In this document: in pieces, positions 23,927 through 31,905 of the stretch
How the letters are laid out: every line of letters begins with the position of its first letter
Position numbering within the stretch: position 1 is the first letter of the stretch
Origin: an uncultured Bacilli bacterium
GTDB taxonomy: Bacteria; Bacillota_I; Bacilli_A; RFN20; CAG-449
Assembly: GCA_947627505.1 (NCBI GenBank)
Contig: CANQWG010000001.1
Coordinates: forward strand, 73,216 to 108,147
Reading direction: 5' to 3'
DNA length: 34,932 nt
The notes under the pieces: generated by a model
Told to the model about the DNA's origin: nothing
Database searches by the model: none
What the model saw: only the letters and a program-made list of their open reading frames with translations
Program-made: the position numbers and the translations under genes

Positions 23927-24053
23927 GTATCTAAAAAATTTTTTTTAATCTTCTATATTTAAATGATTTTGAATATCTACATTTGAAATCTTTTATTATT
24001 CACTTAGATATCTAAGCATTTCTTTGATCTAAATGATTAGGATTATCCTTTAA

Positions 24054-24227
24054 AGTTTGGTAATTTTTATACAAAAAGGATTTGACTATCCACCAACGGT
24101 TCATGATGAATCATCCTTACCACCTTCTACGTCCGAAACGGAAGCTAGGGCTTCGTCAAATCCTAATAATAGTATATCACCAAAAAAACGAGAAAAAGCG
24201 ACAAATATTGAAAAAGATTCTCAATAG
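24054..24227 (+). pseudogene. Orphan fragment of the nuclease-segment C-terminus
   Basis: An open frame without a start codon, ending at TAG 24225-24227. Its product aligns with the end of the nuclease segment and linker of the giant protein: SLPPSTSETEARASSNPNN and NSISPKKREKATNIE here, against PLPSITSETPSGAFPLPSN and NSISQNKGKNATEIE there. DNA blocks are identical (TACGTCCGAAACG, TAATAGTATATCAC, CAATAGCATA). In this copy TCTCAATAG is read as a stop; in the giant gene TCTTCAATAG has one extra T and reads through. The upstream nuclease body is missing or too decayed to follow. Confidence 0.7.
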
Positions 24228-24252
24228 CATATAAAAAAAGGAGGGCGTTATA

Positions 24253-24423
24253 ATGACTTTAGAAGAATTTAAGAAGAGAGTAGAAGAGAACTTACTAAAA
24301 GTAGTAGGGAAAGAATCTACGCAAAGAATAATGAAAGACTACGAGAACGACTTTCCACAATTTTTAGAAAAGAACTGGACAGTAGAGGCTATAACTCCAG
24401 TTCTAATAGGATATTACATTTAA
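24253..24423 (+). CDS. Orphan small protein, homologue of the embedded ORF (candidate immunity protein)
   Basis: 56 codons with a strong AAGGAGGG seven bases before ATG. The product starts MTLEEFKKRV, has MKDYENDFPQFLEKNWT in the middle and ends in a hydrophobic stretch. It matches the 19086-19262 ORF across its length apart from a small gap, with the C-terminal third most different. It is small, helical and acidic to neutral, as expected for an immunity- or antitoxin-like partner. Its association with a nuclease C-terminal fragment on the same strand repeats the order found inside the giant gene. Function is inferred from context only. Confidence 0.6.
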   Translation: MTLEEFKKRVEENLLKVVGKESTQRIMKDYENDFPQFLEKNWTVEAITPVLIGYYI

Positions 24424-24499
24424 AAACAAAAGATAATACAACAATTAATGTATATGGAAATAATAATATGCATTTATATGTCAATGATATTAAAAAGAA

Positions 24500-24527
24500 A
24501 AGAGATTCAGCTAAGAACCTCTTTTTT
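24500..24527. terminator. Bidirectional terminator at the prophage-chromosome junction
   Basis: AAGAG (24500-24504) pairs with CTCTT (24519-24523), plus TT with AA after one mismatch, around an eight-base loop. T6 follows on the plus strand; on the minus strand the same stem is followed by TTCTTTTT. It lies between the convergent orphan cassette and the NYN gene and overlaps the latter's stop codon, so it can serve both. Confidence 0.65.
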
Positions 24528-25388
24528 AATTTCAATATACTTGTTTTCAGAATTGCCTTCTTCGATTTTGTAATCATAACCCAATTCATCAAAAATTTTT
24601 AAAGGAATTCGTTTCTTTTTCAATGAAGGATCATTCTCTTTAATATCTTTGATAATTGAAGTTAATGGATACCAACCATCATGGTGACTTTTAATAGCGG
24701 TATCGATTGCGACTTTGATTTTTTGCTGATAAAGTTTCTGCTCAGACTGCAATTTGCGTTTGGCATCTTCCTTTTTCTTTTTTTGCATTTCCAATTTTAA
24801 CTTCTTCTCTTCATTTTTTTCTTGTTGTTGGCGTAACTTTTCTTGTTGTTTTAGTTGTTCTTCTTTACGCTTCATTTCTTCTAAGGCTTTTTTCCGTTCC
24901 TGAATCATTTTGTCAAAATCTTCGATAAAAAGAAATTCATCAAAGTGCTTTTGGTAGTCAGAAGAAGTATTCAATGCACCGATTCCGATTAAATACTTTC
25001 CCGCTCGCTTAAGTTTCAAGACGAGTTCTAGAAAATCATCATCGCTAGAAACGATACAAAATGCATCGACATTACTATTGTAAAGACAATCGAGAGTTTC
25101 AATGTACATTCTAAAATCTGCATTGTTCCGATTGTGATTTTTTACAAGAGGTCGATTCGAGACGATTAATTCGAGATTATTTTCCTTGATTAATTTATTG
25201 GTATTTTCAAGTGAAGTGATTTTGCTCGTGATTAATTTTCTCGGGTAACATAAAAAGCCTCTTTTTTCTAAATAAGAGAAAAACTCGGGAATTAAATTTT
25301 TTTGATTGGCATTTTCAAAGTCGATCATCATCGCAAGTTTTGGCTTATTAGGTAACTCAATACTGATTTTAAACACCTCCTTTAACAA
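24507..25388 (-). CDS. NYN-domain (LabA/DUF88) protein with C-terminal OST-HTH-like domain
   Basis: Up to 293 residues. The NYN (PIN-like) nuclease fold is shown by MMIDFEN (Asp23), NNADFRMYIE (Asp91) and IVSSDDDFLELV (Asp116-118), the acidic residues expected to bind metal for RNA cleavage. Residues about 155-225 are a Lys/Glu/Gln-rich coiled coil, and about 226-290 resemble an OST-HTH/LOTUS RNA-binding domain ('A.....G.WYPL..I...I......KK..I..K.....GY....'). Start is uncertain: the frame opens at TTG 25388, but AAAGGAGGTG lies after it, so translation probably begins at an ATC or ATT codon 8-14 bases beyond the site; the first in-frame ATG (residue 20) would cut into the first strand. Likely a host RNA-processing protein. 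Confidence 0.8.
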   Translation of the reverse strand: MLKEVFKISIELPNKPKLAMMIDFENANQKNLIPEFFSYLEKRGFLCYPRKLITSKITSLENTNKLIKENNLELIVSNRPLVKNHNRNNADFRMYIETLDCLYNSNVDAFCIVSSDDDFLELVLKLKRAGKYLIGIGALNTSSDYQKHFDEFLFIEDFDKMIQERKKALEEMKRKEEQLKQQEKLRQQQEKNEEKKLKLEMQKKKKEDAKRKLQSEQKLYQQKIKVAIDTAIKSHHDGWYPLTSIIKDIKENDPSLKKKRIPLKIFDELGYDYKIEEGNSENKYIEIKKEVLS

Positions 25389-25439
25389 TAATATTAAATT
25401 AAAGTGTGTATAAATGCTACAATTTACTCATAATTATTC

Positions 25440-25469
25440 TAGTCATATTTTCGCTTTTTACTTATAATA
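25440..25469 (+). promoter_or_regulatory. Possible promoter of the DUF2207-LemA-GtrA genes
   Basis: -10 TATAAT (25464-25469) is clear and lies 20 bases before the ATG of the next gene, so the leader would be very short (about 12 bases). The -35 is poor (TAGTCA, 25440-25445, 18-base spacer). Confidence 0.4.
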
Positions 25470-25488
25470 AAATATAGAAGGTGACACG

Positions 25489-27483
25489 ATGAAAAGAAAA
25501 TTAATCTTTGGAATCGCCATGTCGATAATTGGTTCGGCATTGTTTTGTGGATTTGCGACATTGGTAAGTGTTGGCGATTCCTTATTTAATGATCAAGATC
25601 TTTCGATTTCACATTTTAAAGTTGAAGCGGAATTGCTTACAAATGGTGACATGAAAGTGATTGAAACTATAGATGCAGACAGTGTAGGACAACATATGTT
25701 TGCTCGAGATATTGTTTATTCTAAAAATAATAATGGTCATGAGAAAAATACTTCACGACTTGACTTTAATTCTTTCAGTGTATCTGTTTATCAAAATAAT
25801 ATTGCTTTGTATGAAAATGTTACGACATCATTTGGAAACGGCAATAAGTATTCGGATATCATCGGTTTTTCATGGGAGCATCAGTATGATGAATTAGGTG
25901 AAAGAATTACTTGTCCGAGTGAATATGGAAAGTCTTGTGCGACGGCGCTAATTTATTTAAAAAACGGAACTTCACCTAAAACAACATATGTTTTTTCTTA
26001 TACGATTAAAAATGCCATGACTGTATATAATGATTATGCGGAAATCAATTGGGATTTTGTTCCCAATATGGGAATTAATATCGATAACATTGATGTGAAA
26101 ATTAAACTTCCTCAAAATAATTTTGACGCTGAAAAGGATATATATTTTTATGGTCATGGTGTTAGCGATGCTTCTGTTAATATCGATCTCAATAATACGC
26201 AAGAGATAGCGGTATCCGTCGATAGACTCCGCGGACAAGAAGAAGTTGAAATTCGTCTGTTTTTTCCTAGCAACGTTATGCAAAAAGGATTGAATCAATC
26301 TAATTACCTAAATGAGAATGGATATGATTATTTAATAAAAGAAGAACAAAAAATTTTGGATACAGAACAAAGTTTTTACAATCGTAGAATTGCATTAATT
26401 GCCTCTTCTTTGATTCTTTTTGGGCTGACTATCGCACTATTAATTTTTAAAATCGTCTACATTTATCAAAATTACGACAAGGAACACAAGAGTGATTTTG
26501 ATGCCAAATATTATCGGGAATTACCGGCTTCTTATCCTCCAGCCGAAATGGGATATTTGTATCGCTTTAAAGAAGTGACGATGGACGATATGAATGCCAC
26601 TTTAATGGATTTGATTAGACGCAAGTACATTAAAATCGATTACAGTGGAACGGTGTTAACGGAAAATAAACCTAATTATAAAATGATTTATGATCGTGAT
26701 AAAGATACTTCGTCTTTAAAGAGTTACGAAAAATTCTTGCTCAGTTGGTATTTTGACTCTATAAGTGGCGGTAATGATACTTTGACACTCAATGAAATCG
26801 ATAATTATTTAAAATCGGAAAGTAATGCGATTGAATATCAAAAAAAGAACAATGAATGGATTTTATTGGTGACTAAAGAAAGTGAAAAGAACGACTTTTT
26901 TGACAATGTCGGTAAAAAAGCCAATAGTGGTTATTTCTTTGTAGGACTAGGATTTTTAGATTTCTTCTTACTGCTTTTTGGAGTAATTGCCTTTTCAATC
27001 ACATGGTTTAGTCTATTAGCTTTTGTGATTTTATCGTTATCGATTAGTTATGTTATTTATGTGCGTCAAGTAAAAAGACGTTCCAAACAAGGCAATGAAG
27101 ACTTTGTTCGATGGCACGCTTTTAAAAATTTCTTAGAAGATTTTTCGCATTTTGAAGATTATCCGGTTCCCGGAGTTGAAGTATGGGAGCATTATTTAGT
27201 GTACGCGACATCGTTTGGAATTGCCGATTTAGTGGAAAAACAATTACGTACTCGTTTCAACGAATTACATCGCGAACAAGAGTTCAATGATTGTCCGATC
27301 TTGTTTTATAGTTATCATAGCTATTTTAGAATGCGAATCTATAGCAGCTTTTCGCTTTCGAAAAATACCATTCAAGTTGCTAATGCCAAAAGGATGGCTT
27401 CTTCTTCGCATGTTGGAGGACGCGGAGGGTTCGGTGGCGGATCTTCATTTGGCGGCGGTGGTGGAGGTGTAAGAGGACGATAG
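25489..27483 (+). CDS. DUF2207 (YciQ-like) membrane protein
   Basis: 664 residues. A signal/anchor segment (about 5-30) is followed by the extracytoplasmic DUF2207 beta domain, opening with ISHFKVEAELLTNGDMKVIE (about 39-58). A membrane span lies at about 303-326, a cytoplasmic winged-helix-like region follows (YLYRFKEVTMDDMNATLMDL), then a pair of spans near 480-525, and the C-terminus is Gly/Ser-rich (about 640-664, GGRGGFGGGSSFGGGGGG), typical of the family. It stands just before a LemA gene, a pairing often seen in bacteria. Function is not known biochemically; envelope-related from topology. The Gly-rich tail may be exposed and flexible. Confidence 0.88.
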   Translation: MKRKLIFGIAMSIIGSALFCGFATLVSVGDSLFNDQDLSISHFKVEAELLTNGDMKVIETIDADSVGQHMFARDIVYSKNNNGHEKNTSRLDFNSFSVSVYQNNIALYENVTTSFGNGNKYSDIIGFSWEHQYDELGERITCPSEYGKSCATALIYLKNGTSPKTTYVFSYTIKNAMTVYNDYAEINWDFVPNMGINIDNIDVKIKLPQNNFDAEKDIYFYGHGVSDASVNIDLNNTQEIAVSVDRLRGQEEVEIRLFFPSNVMQKGLNQSNYLNENGYDYLIKEEQKILDTEQSFYNRRIALIASSLILFGLTIALLIFKIVYIYQNYDKEHKSDFDAKYYRELPASYPPAEMGYLYRFKEVTMDDMNATLMDLIRRKYIKIDYSGTVLTENKPNYKMIYDRDKDTSSLKSYEKFLLSWYFDSISGGNDTLTLNEIDNYLKSESNAIEYQKKNNEWILLVTKESEKNDFFDNVGKKANSGYFFVGLGFLDFFLLLFGVIAFSITWFSLLAFVILSLSISYVIYVRQVKRRSKQGNEDFVRWHAFKNFLEDFSHFEDYPVPGVEVWEHYLVYATSFGIADLVEKQLRTRFNELHREQEFNDCPILFYSYHSYFRMRIYSSFSLSKNTIQVANAKRMASSSHVGGRGGFGGGSSFGGGGGGVRGR

Positions 27484-27541
27484 ATTACTTCTTTAAATTT
27501 ATTTGACATTGTGATATATTCTAGAAAAAGGAGAAAATAAA

Positions 27542-28141
27542 ATGATTACAGTATTATTGGATGCTTGGGTAGTTCCCACAATTGTGGTGGCAGTCATTGT
27601 CATATTGCTTATCCTTTTAGTGGCATGGATTGCTAGCTCATATAACAAATTAGTTAAAGAACGCAATAAAGTGAAAAATTCGTGGTCACAGATCGACGTT
27701 CAATTGAAGAAACGTTTTGATTTAATTCCGAATTTGGTAGAAACGGTTAAAGGTTACACAAAACACGAAAATTCAATTTTCGAAAGTTTTGCTGAAGCAC
27801 GTAAATTATACGCCGATGCCTCTAAAAATCAATCGGCAGCGCAAGCGGCAAAAGCAGAATCGATGCTTGGAAGATCGCTTAATATGTTGATCAATGCCGT
27901 TCATGAAGCTTATCCGGAACTTAAGGCTGATAAGAACTATACGGAGTTGATGGCACAGCTGAAGGAAATCGAAGATAAAATCGCATATTCACGACAATTT
28001 TATAATGACGTAGTCTTAGAATTTAACAATCGATGTGAAGTGTTTCCGTCTAATATCATTGCGAGTATTTTCAAATTCAAACAAGCTGAATATTTTAATA
28101 TCGACGAAGGTGAAAAAGCAGCACCTAAAGTTTCATTTTAG
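27542..28141 (+). CDS. lemA: LemA family protein
   Basis: 199 residues with an AAAAGGAG site. One N-terminal membrane span (about 12-34) is followed by the LemA helical domain; the family signature is plain in NSWSQIDVQLKKRFDLIPNL and VETVKGYTKHE (about 46-77). A late segment 'AYPELKAD.NYTELMAQLKEIED.I...R.FYNDVV..FN' completes the family pattern, ending 'FKQAEYFNIDE'. The length is normal. LemA proteins are membrane-anchored helical bundles of unclear molecular role, frequently beside DUF2207 or peptidase genes, as here. Its stop codon shares one base with the GTG start of the next gene. Confidence 0.95.
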   Translation: MITVLLDAWVVPTIVVAVIVILLILLVAWIASSYNKLVKERNKVKNSWSQIDVQLKKRFDLIPNLVETVKGYTKHENSIFESFAEARKLYADASKNQSAAQAAKAESMLGRSLNMLINAVHEAYPELKADKNYTELMAQLKEIEDKIAYSRQFYNDVVLEFNNRCEVFPSNIIASIFKFKQAEYFNIDEGEKAAPKVSF

Positions 28142-28656
28142 TGAATAAAATCTTTAAAAACGAAGATTCTTTTCTCGGTAAATTTGAAGCATTTTGTTGG
28201 AAGTTATGGGAAAAAGAACCGATTCGTTTTATATTTGTCGGAGGGCTCAATACTCTCATCGGATTGGTATTGACACTGCTTTTCAGATATCTGTTTGATA
28301 ACGTATTTTATTGGAACCCAAAAGTCGATTTTCTTGGAATGGATATTCCGAATTTAATTTCATTTATTATCGGCCTTCCTATTGCTTATACTACCCAAAC
28401 CTTAATCGCTTTTAGAATTAAGTGGGCTTGGGTTCGTTTTGCACGATATCCTTTAAGTTCGATTCCGAACTTGATTTTACAACAAGGCGGTATTTATTTG
28501 TTTGAAACAATCTTGCATATTCAAGAGCAAATATCTTACGTTTTGGCAACGATTATCGCTTTACCGATTATGTTCTTTATCATTAGATTTTTGGTACGAC
28601 CAATAAAATCCTCCAAAATTTCTAAAAGCGAAGATCATAAAACTGATATAGAATAA
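28141..28656 (+). CDS. GtrA family membrane protein
   Basis: 171 residues from GTG 28141, overlapping the LemA stop as TAGTG, so it is probably translated by coupling because no good ribosome binding site is seen. The GtrA signature is EPIRFIFVGGLNTLIGLVLT (about 31-50) and four hydrophobic spans follow, with the usual 'SFIIGLPIAYTTQTLIAFR' (about 78-96) at the second. GtrA proteins are thought to move polyprenyl-linked sugars across the membrane for surface glycosylation. No glycosyltransferase of the GtrB type is adjacent, so its partner is elsewhere. A terminator follows at once. Confidence 0.85.
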   Translation: MNKIFKNEDSFLGKFEAFCWKLWEKEPIRFIFVGGLNTLIGLVLTLLFRYLFDNVFYWNPKVDFLGMDIPNLISFIIGLPIAYTTQTLIAFRIKWAWVRFARYPLSSIPNLILQQGGIYLFETILHIQEQISYVLATIIALPIMFFIIRFLVRPIKSSKISKSEDHKTDIE

Positions 28657-28684
28657 CCTTCCGGAAATCATGGAAGGTTTTTAT
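28655..28684 (+). terminator. Terminator after the GtrA gene
   Basis: AACCTTCC (28655-28662) pairs perfectly with GGAAGGTT (28672-28679) around a nine-base loop, followed by TTTATT. It overlaps the end of the GtrA coding region and ends the DUF2207-LemA-GtrA unit. Confidence 0.8.
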
Positions 28685-28762
28685 TAGTTTAATATCAAAA
28701 ATAGAAGGAAGACATATTACTAAAAAATTTTTAGTCATTGTTTAAAAATTTTACCAAAAGTG

Positions 28763-28771
28763 TGATATAAT
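28763..28771 (+). promoter_or_regulatory. Extended -10 promoter upstream of the propeller-like gene
   Basis: TGATATAAT is an extended -10 element 29 bases before the next ATG. There is no good -35 at 17 bases, as is common for extended -10 promoters. It would drive 28800 and the genes after it. Confidence 0.5.
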
Positions 28772-28799
28772 CTTTAAATAGAATATTTAGGAGAAAAGT

Positions 28800-29756
28800 A
28801 TGGAAAAATATGAGCCAAAAAAGAAGCATTCAGTGCTTCGCATATTGCTGATTTTTATCACTACTGTCTTAACTTTGGTTTTTGTGCTTTGGAGTGGCTT
28901 AAACCTTCTTAAATATCGCATCTATGATTACTATTATTCGCTGGAAACCGATATTTGCATGAATCCCGGTTTAAATGACGATTTTATTCCGCAAGGTCTT
29001 GCTGCGATTGAAGATCGTGGAGTATATATCACTAGTGGCTATATGAAAGGCAAAAGCAACAGCCGTATTTATATTACTAATACCAAAAATGAATCTCACT
29101 ATGTGAAATTAACTAAAAATGGCAAAGATTTTTTCGGTCATGTCGGCGGCGTTGCTACAACCGGAAAAAATGTTTATTTAAGCAATGATGAAAATATTTA
29201 TATTCTTGATCGTGATTTACTTTTAGATAAGAACACGAAAACTATCGATATCGGAAATGGAATCAAGGTTAATAATAGTGCTTCATTCGTATTCACTGAC
29301 GATACACATTTATATGTCGGTGAATTTCATGATGGAAAACAATATGTCTGCAACCATCCTTACATGACTTCTGAAGGAATGCATTATGCGATCGTAAGTC
29401 AATATCGCCTCGATAATCTAGAGACGCCGGAAGCGATTTATTCGATCCGCAATAAAGTGCAAGGTTTCGCGATTACCGCTCAAAACAAAGTCGTGCTTTC
29501 GACTTCTTACGGATTAGATAATAGTGTTTATTATGTTTACGATTTAAAAAAAGCGACGGCAAGTGAAGAAATTTTAGATGGTGCTAAAGTTTTTTATCTC
29601 GATAACGTTCAAAAATCATTCATCGGACCGGCGATGGGGGAAGATCTCGATTACAGTCGTGGAAAAATTATCACTTTGACCGAAAGCGCCTGTAACAAAT
29701 ATATTTTCGGCAAATTTTTCTTTGCGGATAAAATCGTGGCCTTGGAAATTAAATAA
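28800..29756 (+). CDS. Membrane-anchored beta-propeller-like protein, function unknown
   Basis: 318 residues with a TAGGAG site. A basic start and a single membrane span (about 14-36) anchor an extracytoplasmic domain built of repeated beta strands: DFIPQGLAAIEDRGVYITSG, KNVYLSNDENIYILDRDLL, THLYVGEFHDG and KVVLSTSYGLDNSVYYVYDL recur about every 50 residues, as in a propeller. 'GPAMGEDLDY..GKIITLTESA' closes the domain. I do not recognise a named family or catalytic residues. It is followed six bases later by a membrane-anchored MBL-fold protein, suggesting a shared envelope role. Confidence 0.6.
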   Translation: MEKYEPKKKHSVLRILLIFITTVLTLVFVLWSGLNLLKYRIYDYYYSLETDICMNPGLNDDFIPQGLAAIEDRGVYITSGYMKGKSNSRIYITNTKNESHYVKLTKNGKDFFGHVGGVATTGKNVYLSNDENIYILDRDLLLDKNTKTIDIGNGIKVNNSASFVFTDDTHLYVGEFHDGKQYVCNHPYMTSEGMHYAIVSQYRLDNLETPEAIYSIRNKVQGFAITAQNKVVLSTSYGLDNSVYYVYDLKKATASEEILDGAKVFYLDNVQKSFIGPAMGEDLDYSRGKIITLTESACNKYIFGKFFFADKIVALEIK

Positions 29757-29761
29757 AGATT

Positions 29762-31036
29762 ATGAGATATTATGTGAAAAAAACGACGACGGGTCGTTAT
29801 GGAGTGTATAAAGACGGCGCTACAAAGCCGAGTAAAAGTTTTGCTAACCAAAGTGAAGCGGACGCTTATTGTGCCAAAGCGAATTTTAAAGAAGATAAAC
29901 AAACTATCGCTACTATTTCGAAACACAGTAAAAATCATAAGTTTTTGTTTCTTATTATTTTAATTATTTTAATTGCCGTTACTATCGGGGGCATTTATCT
30001 TTTTTATAAAAATCATGATCAAGATTCATCATCCTCATCGTCGACGTCGACACCGACTGCGCTTATCGATGAAGATTTGGAATTTCATTTTTTGCAATTA
30101 GGCAATAAATTTTCCGGTGATTCAATTTTTATCAAAGCGGGAGATAAAGATATTTTAATCGATGCCGGAAGTCGTAAAGGATCGGCTAGTACCATCAAAA
30201 CTTATCTTGATAAATATGTTACAGACGGAAAATTGGAATTTGTGATTGCAACTCACGCTCATCAAGATCATATCTCTGGGTTTGTGGGCACTGAAAAAGC
30301 ACCGGGCATTTTAAAAAGTTACGAGGTAGAGACGCTTATCGACTTTGGTAATACGGTCGCCACTTCCACAATTTATAGTGATTATGTTGCACTCCGCGAT
30401 AGTCTCATCGAGGCAGGAACAAACTATTACTCGCAAAGCGATTGCTTTAATCATCTTAATGGTGCCACCGATACTTTTAATCTTACCGAAAGCATTTCGA
30501 TGAAAATCCTTAAAAATGTTTATGGTGACCCCGATTCTGAATACAAGACCAAAAATGAAAATAATTTTTCGGTGTGTACGCTTTTTTCGCAAAACGGAAA
30601 TAACTATCTTTTGACCGGCGATCTTGAAGAAGACGGGGAAGAATTGTTAGTGGCTAACAATGAATTGCCGCGAGTAAAACTATTTAAAGCGGGACATCAT
30701 GGTTCTTATACGGCTTCTAGCGAAAATTTGTTGAATGTAATACAGCCGGAAATTGTAACTGTCTGTTGCTGTGCCGGATCTGACGAGTATACTTCAGTTG
30801 ATGCCAACATGTTTCCTTCTCAAGCCTTTATCGATCGAATTTGCAAATGGACTGATAAAGTCTATGTGACCTCGATCGTATCTAATAATGCAGATGGATT
30901 TGAAGCTTTAAATGGTGATATCGTTGTCGCTTATAAAAATCAGACAATCAGTGTCACTTGCAGTAATAACGACACACTTTTAAAAGATACTAAATGGTTT
31001 AAAGACCATCGAACATGTCCAAAAGAATGGGCTTAG
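29762..31036 (+). CDS. Membrane-anchored ComEC-like metallo-beta-lactamase-fold hydrolase
   Basis: 424 residues. Residues 1-38 form a small DUF2188-like domain (YYVKKTTTGRYGVYKDG and a SEADAYC helix), then a membrane span (about 59-81), a Ser/Thr linker (about 90-100) and an extracytoplasmic MBL-fold domain. Metal-binding motifs are present: ATHAHQDHISG (about 163-173), the YLLTGDLEEDGEE Asp (about 285) and KAGHHGSYTASS (about 309-320). These last two are typical of the hydrolase domain of ComEC/Rec2-type proteins, but the ComEC transport channel is missing. Such stand-alone proteins may cut nucleic acids or other phosphoesters outside the cell; substrate unknown. All key metal ligands appear intact. 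Confidence 0.85.
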   Translation: MRYYVKKTTTGRYGVYKDGATKPSKSFANQSEADAYCAKANFKEDKQTIATISKHSKNHKFLFLIILIILIAVTIGGIYLFYKNHDQDSSSSSSTSTPTALIDEDLEFHFLQLGNKFSGDSIFIKAGDKDILIDAGSRKGSASTIKTYLDKYVTDGKLEFVIATHAHQDHISGFVGTEKAPGILKSYEVETLIDFGNTVATSTIYSDYVALRDSLIEAGTNYYSQSDCFNHLNGATDTFNLTESISMKILKNVYGDPDSEYKTKNENNFSVCTLFSQNGNNYLLTGDLEEDGEELLVANNELPRVKLFKAGHHGSYTASSENLLNVIQPEIVTVCCCAGSDEYTSVDANMFPSQAFIDRICKWTDKVYVTSIVSNNADGFEALNGDIVVAYKNQTISVTCSNNDTLLKDTKWFKDHRTCPKEWA

Positions 31037-31066
31037 CATTTAATCTCGAACGACAGAGGATTTACT

Positions 31067-31888
31067 ATGGAAACAACAGCAAGCAAACGTAAAAGCACAT
31101 TTGAAACTCGAGTTCACGAAATAGATTTTTTGCGTGGTTTTTGTATTATCTTGATGATAATCGACCATTTCTTTTACGATTTAATGAACTTTGCCTATGT
31201 TTGGGTCAAAGGTGGTTTTGAACTTTATAATGGCGCCTATAGTTTTGCTTCTGCTTATTGGACTTTTCCGCTACGTCTTGCCGCCCATCATATCGGTGTA
31301 TTTATTTTTGTTTTTCTTTCCGGAGTAAGCATGGCCTTTTCAAGAAATAACTGGAAAAGAGCATTAAGAATTATCTGCTTTGCCGTTGCGTTAACGGTCG
31401 GCTCTCGAATTGTTACTTCCATAAGCGGTAGTGTCTTCAATTTTGATTTCAATATTATTCACGTTTTAGGAATTTCAATTTTGATTGGATGCCTTTTAAA
31501 GAAAGTACCTTCTTGGGGATTGATTTCTATTTCATGCGGAATTTTCGCGCTTTCCGTCACGCTTTATTATCTCAATAAATTTGAAATGATCCCTTTGGAT
31601 AATGAGGTGTTGATGGTGATTTTATTTCCGCTTGGAATTTTAAAGAAAGATTATCGATATGCAGATTATCTTTCATTGATTCCGTCTTTAGGATTCTTTT
31701 TATTGGGCATGGTCTTTGCTAGACGTTTTTATAAGAGTAAAACTTCGCTTATTAAACGATACGAAATAGAACGCCCGGTATGTTTTGTGGGACGTCACTC
31801 GTTATGGTTTTATATCGGACATCAAGTTGTCATTTATGGGTTGTTTTTAATTTATTCCGCATTATGTGGAATGCCAAATACATTTTAA
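31067..31888 (+). CDS. DUF1624 heparan-alpha-glucosaminide N-acetyltransferase-like membrane protein
   Basis: 273 residues with an AGAGGA site. The family signature is at the N-terminus: EIDFLRGFCIILMIIDHFFY (about 17-36). About seven hydrophobic spans follow, with ISGSVFNFDFNIIHVLGISI in the middle and a HSLWFYIGHQVVIYG C-terminal span, as in acyltransferases that move acyl groups across the membrane to sugars. The conserved early Asp-His pair (IIDHF) is present. The next gene, an acyl-CoA ligase, starts 17 bases later, so the pair may activate an acyl group and transfer it to an envelope glycan; that link is inference. Confidence 0.85.
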   Translation: METTASKRKSTFETRVHEIDFLRGFCIILMIIDHFFYDLMNFAYVWVKGGFELYNGAYSFASAYWTFPLRLAAHHIGVFIFVFLSGVSMAFSRNNWKRALRIICFAVALTVGSRIVTSISGSVFNFDFNIIHVLGISILIGCLLKKVPSWGLISISCGIFALSVTLYYLNKFEMIPLDNEVLMVILFPLGILKKDYRYADYLSLIPSLGFFLLGMVFARRFYKSKTSLIKRYEIERPVCFVGRHSLWFYIGHQVVIYGLFLIYSALCGMPNTF

Positions 31889-31905
31889 CAAACAGAGGTG
31901 AAATT

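Noticed and set aside
23751-23948. 65-codon ORF over the late terminator
   Set aside because: It runs through the terminator, the promoter and the small RNA, has no ribosome binding site, and its product is low-complexity aromatic and hydrophobic residues.
27503-27520. TTGACA and TATATT before the LemA gene, as a promoter
   Set aside because: Only six bases separate them, and no other pair has acceptable spacing, so LemA is better taken as part of the upstream transcription unit or as having an unseen promoter.
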